Position numbers and translations under genes: made by a program
Assembly: GCA_902773195.1 (NCBI GenBank)
Contig: CACYDL010000009.1
Location: forward strand, 1 to 7,037
Length of the DNA: 7,037 nucleotides
Direction: 5' to 3'
Source: an uncultured Lachnospiraceae bacterium
GTDB lineage: Bacteria > Bacillota_A > Clostridia > Lachnospirales > Lachnospiraceae
Shown: in pieces, positions 6,417 through 7,037 of the stretch
How the letters are laid out: every line of letters starts with the position of its first letter
Numbering within the stretch: position 1 is the stretch's first letter
Notes under the pieces: generated by a model
Told to the model about the DNA's origin: nothing
Database searches by the model: none
The model's input: the letters and a program-made list of their open reading frames with translations, nothing else

Positions 6417-6514
6417 GTCCTTTTCCCCCTCTGTTTTTCCCCCGGCCCGCGTCGGCGTTTTTTCCCGTCACACCCCGGGAGCGCAACCCGGTTTTTGTGC
6501 TCCGTCCGTCCCGT
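6417..6514. other. 98-bp gap between the AAA+ gene and the membrane protein gene
   Basis: No good -35/-10 pair is visible on the minus strand, so the membrane protein gene is probably transcribed from upstream. A small stem, CCGGG-N7-CCCGG followed by T5 (6475-6496), has terminator form only when read on the plus strand, where no gene ends. Short A/T homopolymer runs occur in otherwise GC-rich sequence. Confidence 0.35.
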
Positions 6515-7037
6515 TCACGCCTCCGGGGAGGAGATCTTTTCCCGTCCCAGGAGCCTGTCGACCATGTCCGCGTCGTACGCCACGCGCTTCACGCAGCCGG
6601 TCTCGATCCTGTAGAGGGCGTTCGCGGCCAGATGCTCGGCCGCCTGCTCCAGCGCCCGGATCCCCGTGACGCCCGCCGTTCTGCGTATCACCGCCGACAG
6701 TCCGTCCTCCGTGACCGTGCATTCCTCCTCCGACATCCTCATGCGCTTCATGATCTTCGGAAGGACAAACCGGGAGAAAATGATCTTCTTTTCCTCCTCC
6801 GTGTAGTCGGGAATCTCGATGACGGCAAACCGCGAAAGAAGCGGCGCGCTGATATCCTCCCTGACGTTGGCCGTGGCGATGGGATACACGCCGCCCGTGG
6901 GGATCATGCATTCCATATAGTTGTCGGTAAAGCCCAGGTTATCCAGCAAAGTCAGCAGCACGTCCGCGGGATTGCCGCTGCCCTTTCCCCGGGAGGCCTT
7001 GTCCAGCTCGTTGATGATGAAGACGAGATTGGATTCC
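6515..7037 (-). CDS. Lon-like AAA+ ATPase lacking a C-terminal protease domain; N-terminal part lies outside the window
   Basis: The last 173 residues are visible and the frame stays open through the right edge. The sequence follows the second half of the Lon ATPase module: Walker B-like LVFIINELDK (fragment residues 4-13), NPADVLLTLLDN (22-33), sensor 1 PIATANV (Asn57), arginine finger APLLSRF (Arg69), DYTEEEKKII (77-86), and sensor 2 in VTGIRALEQAAEHL (Arg127). The Walker B aspartate of Lon (DEIDK) is asparagine here, but the catalytic-type glutamate remains. The protein stops at SSPEA soon after the ATPase lid, where Lon would continue into its Ser-Lys protease domain; none exists in the following DNA. 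It probably remodels proteins or complexes by ATP hydrolysis rather than degrading them. The Walker A region lies outside the window. The membrane protein gene follows on the same strand and may be its partner. Confidence 0.85.
   Translation of the reverse strand, partial: ESNLVFIINELDKASRGKGSGNPADVLLTLLDNLGFTDNYMECMIPTGGVYPIATANVREDISAPLLSRFAVIEIPDYTEEEKKIIFSRFVLPKIMKRMRMSEEECTVTEDGLSAVIRRTAGVTGIRALEQAAEHLAANALYRIETGCVKRVAYDADMVDRLLGREKISSPEA

Noticed and set aside
6475..6496. Terminator-like hairpin CCGGG-N7-CCCGG with T5 on the plus strand
   Set aside because: No plus-strand gene ends here, and on the minus strand, where the real genes lie, the T-run falls on the wrong side. The 5-bp stem is probably chance.

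Overview
The window looks like chromosomal DNA from a GC-rich member of the Firmicutes, most likely a gut-type Clostridia/Lachnospiraceae relative. Three things point there. The glutamate dehydrogenase resembles clostridial hexameric enzymes. Nearly every gene has a strong GGAGG-type ribosome binding site 7-8 nt before its start. Promoters look like sigma-A boxes in small AT-rich pockets, while coding regions strongly prefer G or C at third positions. This assignment is inference, not a database result. I see no transposase, integrase, tRNA, rRNA or CRISPR array.

Left part (1-3530), all on the minus strand. Reading in the transcription direction, an XdhC-family molybdenum-hydroxylase maturation factor (3462-2440) comes first. 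It is followed by an AlaA-type alanine aminotransferase (2321-1095) and an NADP-type glutamate dehydrogenase (829 to beyond base 1). Each has its own promoter-like element, and a clear intrinsic terminator separates alaA from gdhA. GdhA makes glutamate from 2-oxoglutarate and ammonium, and AlaA can pass that amino group to pyruvate to form alanine. The pair therefore makes sense as an ammonium-assimilation and alanine module. xdhC is an orphan here: no molybdenum hydroxylase gene lies beside it, and its two domains are in the reverse of the textbook order.

Middle part (3531-4981). A plus-strand gene for a 175-residue protein of unknown function is divergent from xdhC. It has its own good promoter and a GC-rich hairpin in its 5' leader. 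It converges on a minus-strand AraC-type regulator that starts at a GTG codon and has a short, possibly receiver-like N-terminal region. The regulator has its own promoter.

Right part (4982-7037). About 330 bp without a convincing gene contains an AT-rich upstream segment, a 13-nt direct repeat, a short hairpin, a possible frameshifted gene remnant, and a 60-nt near-perfect hairpin. Then, on the minus strand, a Lon-like AAA+ ATPase that ends without a protease domain (truncated by the right edge) is followed by a 368-residue, three-helix membrane protein with a tandemly duplicated acidic/aromatic tail. No promoter is evident between these two, so they may be co-transcribed. This ATPase/membrane-protein pair is the least conventional part of the window.
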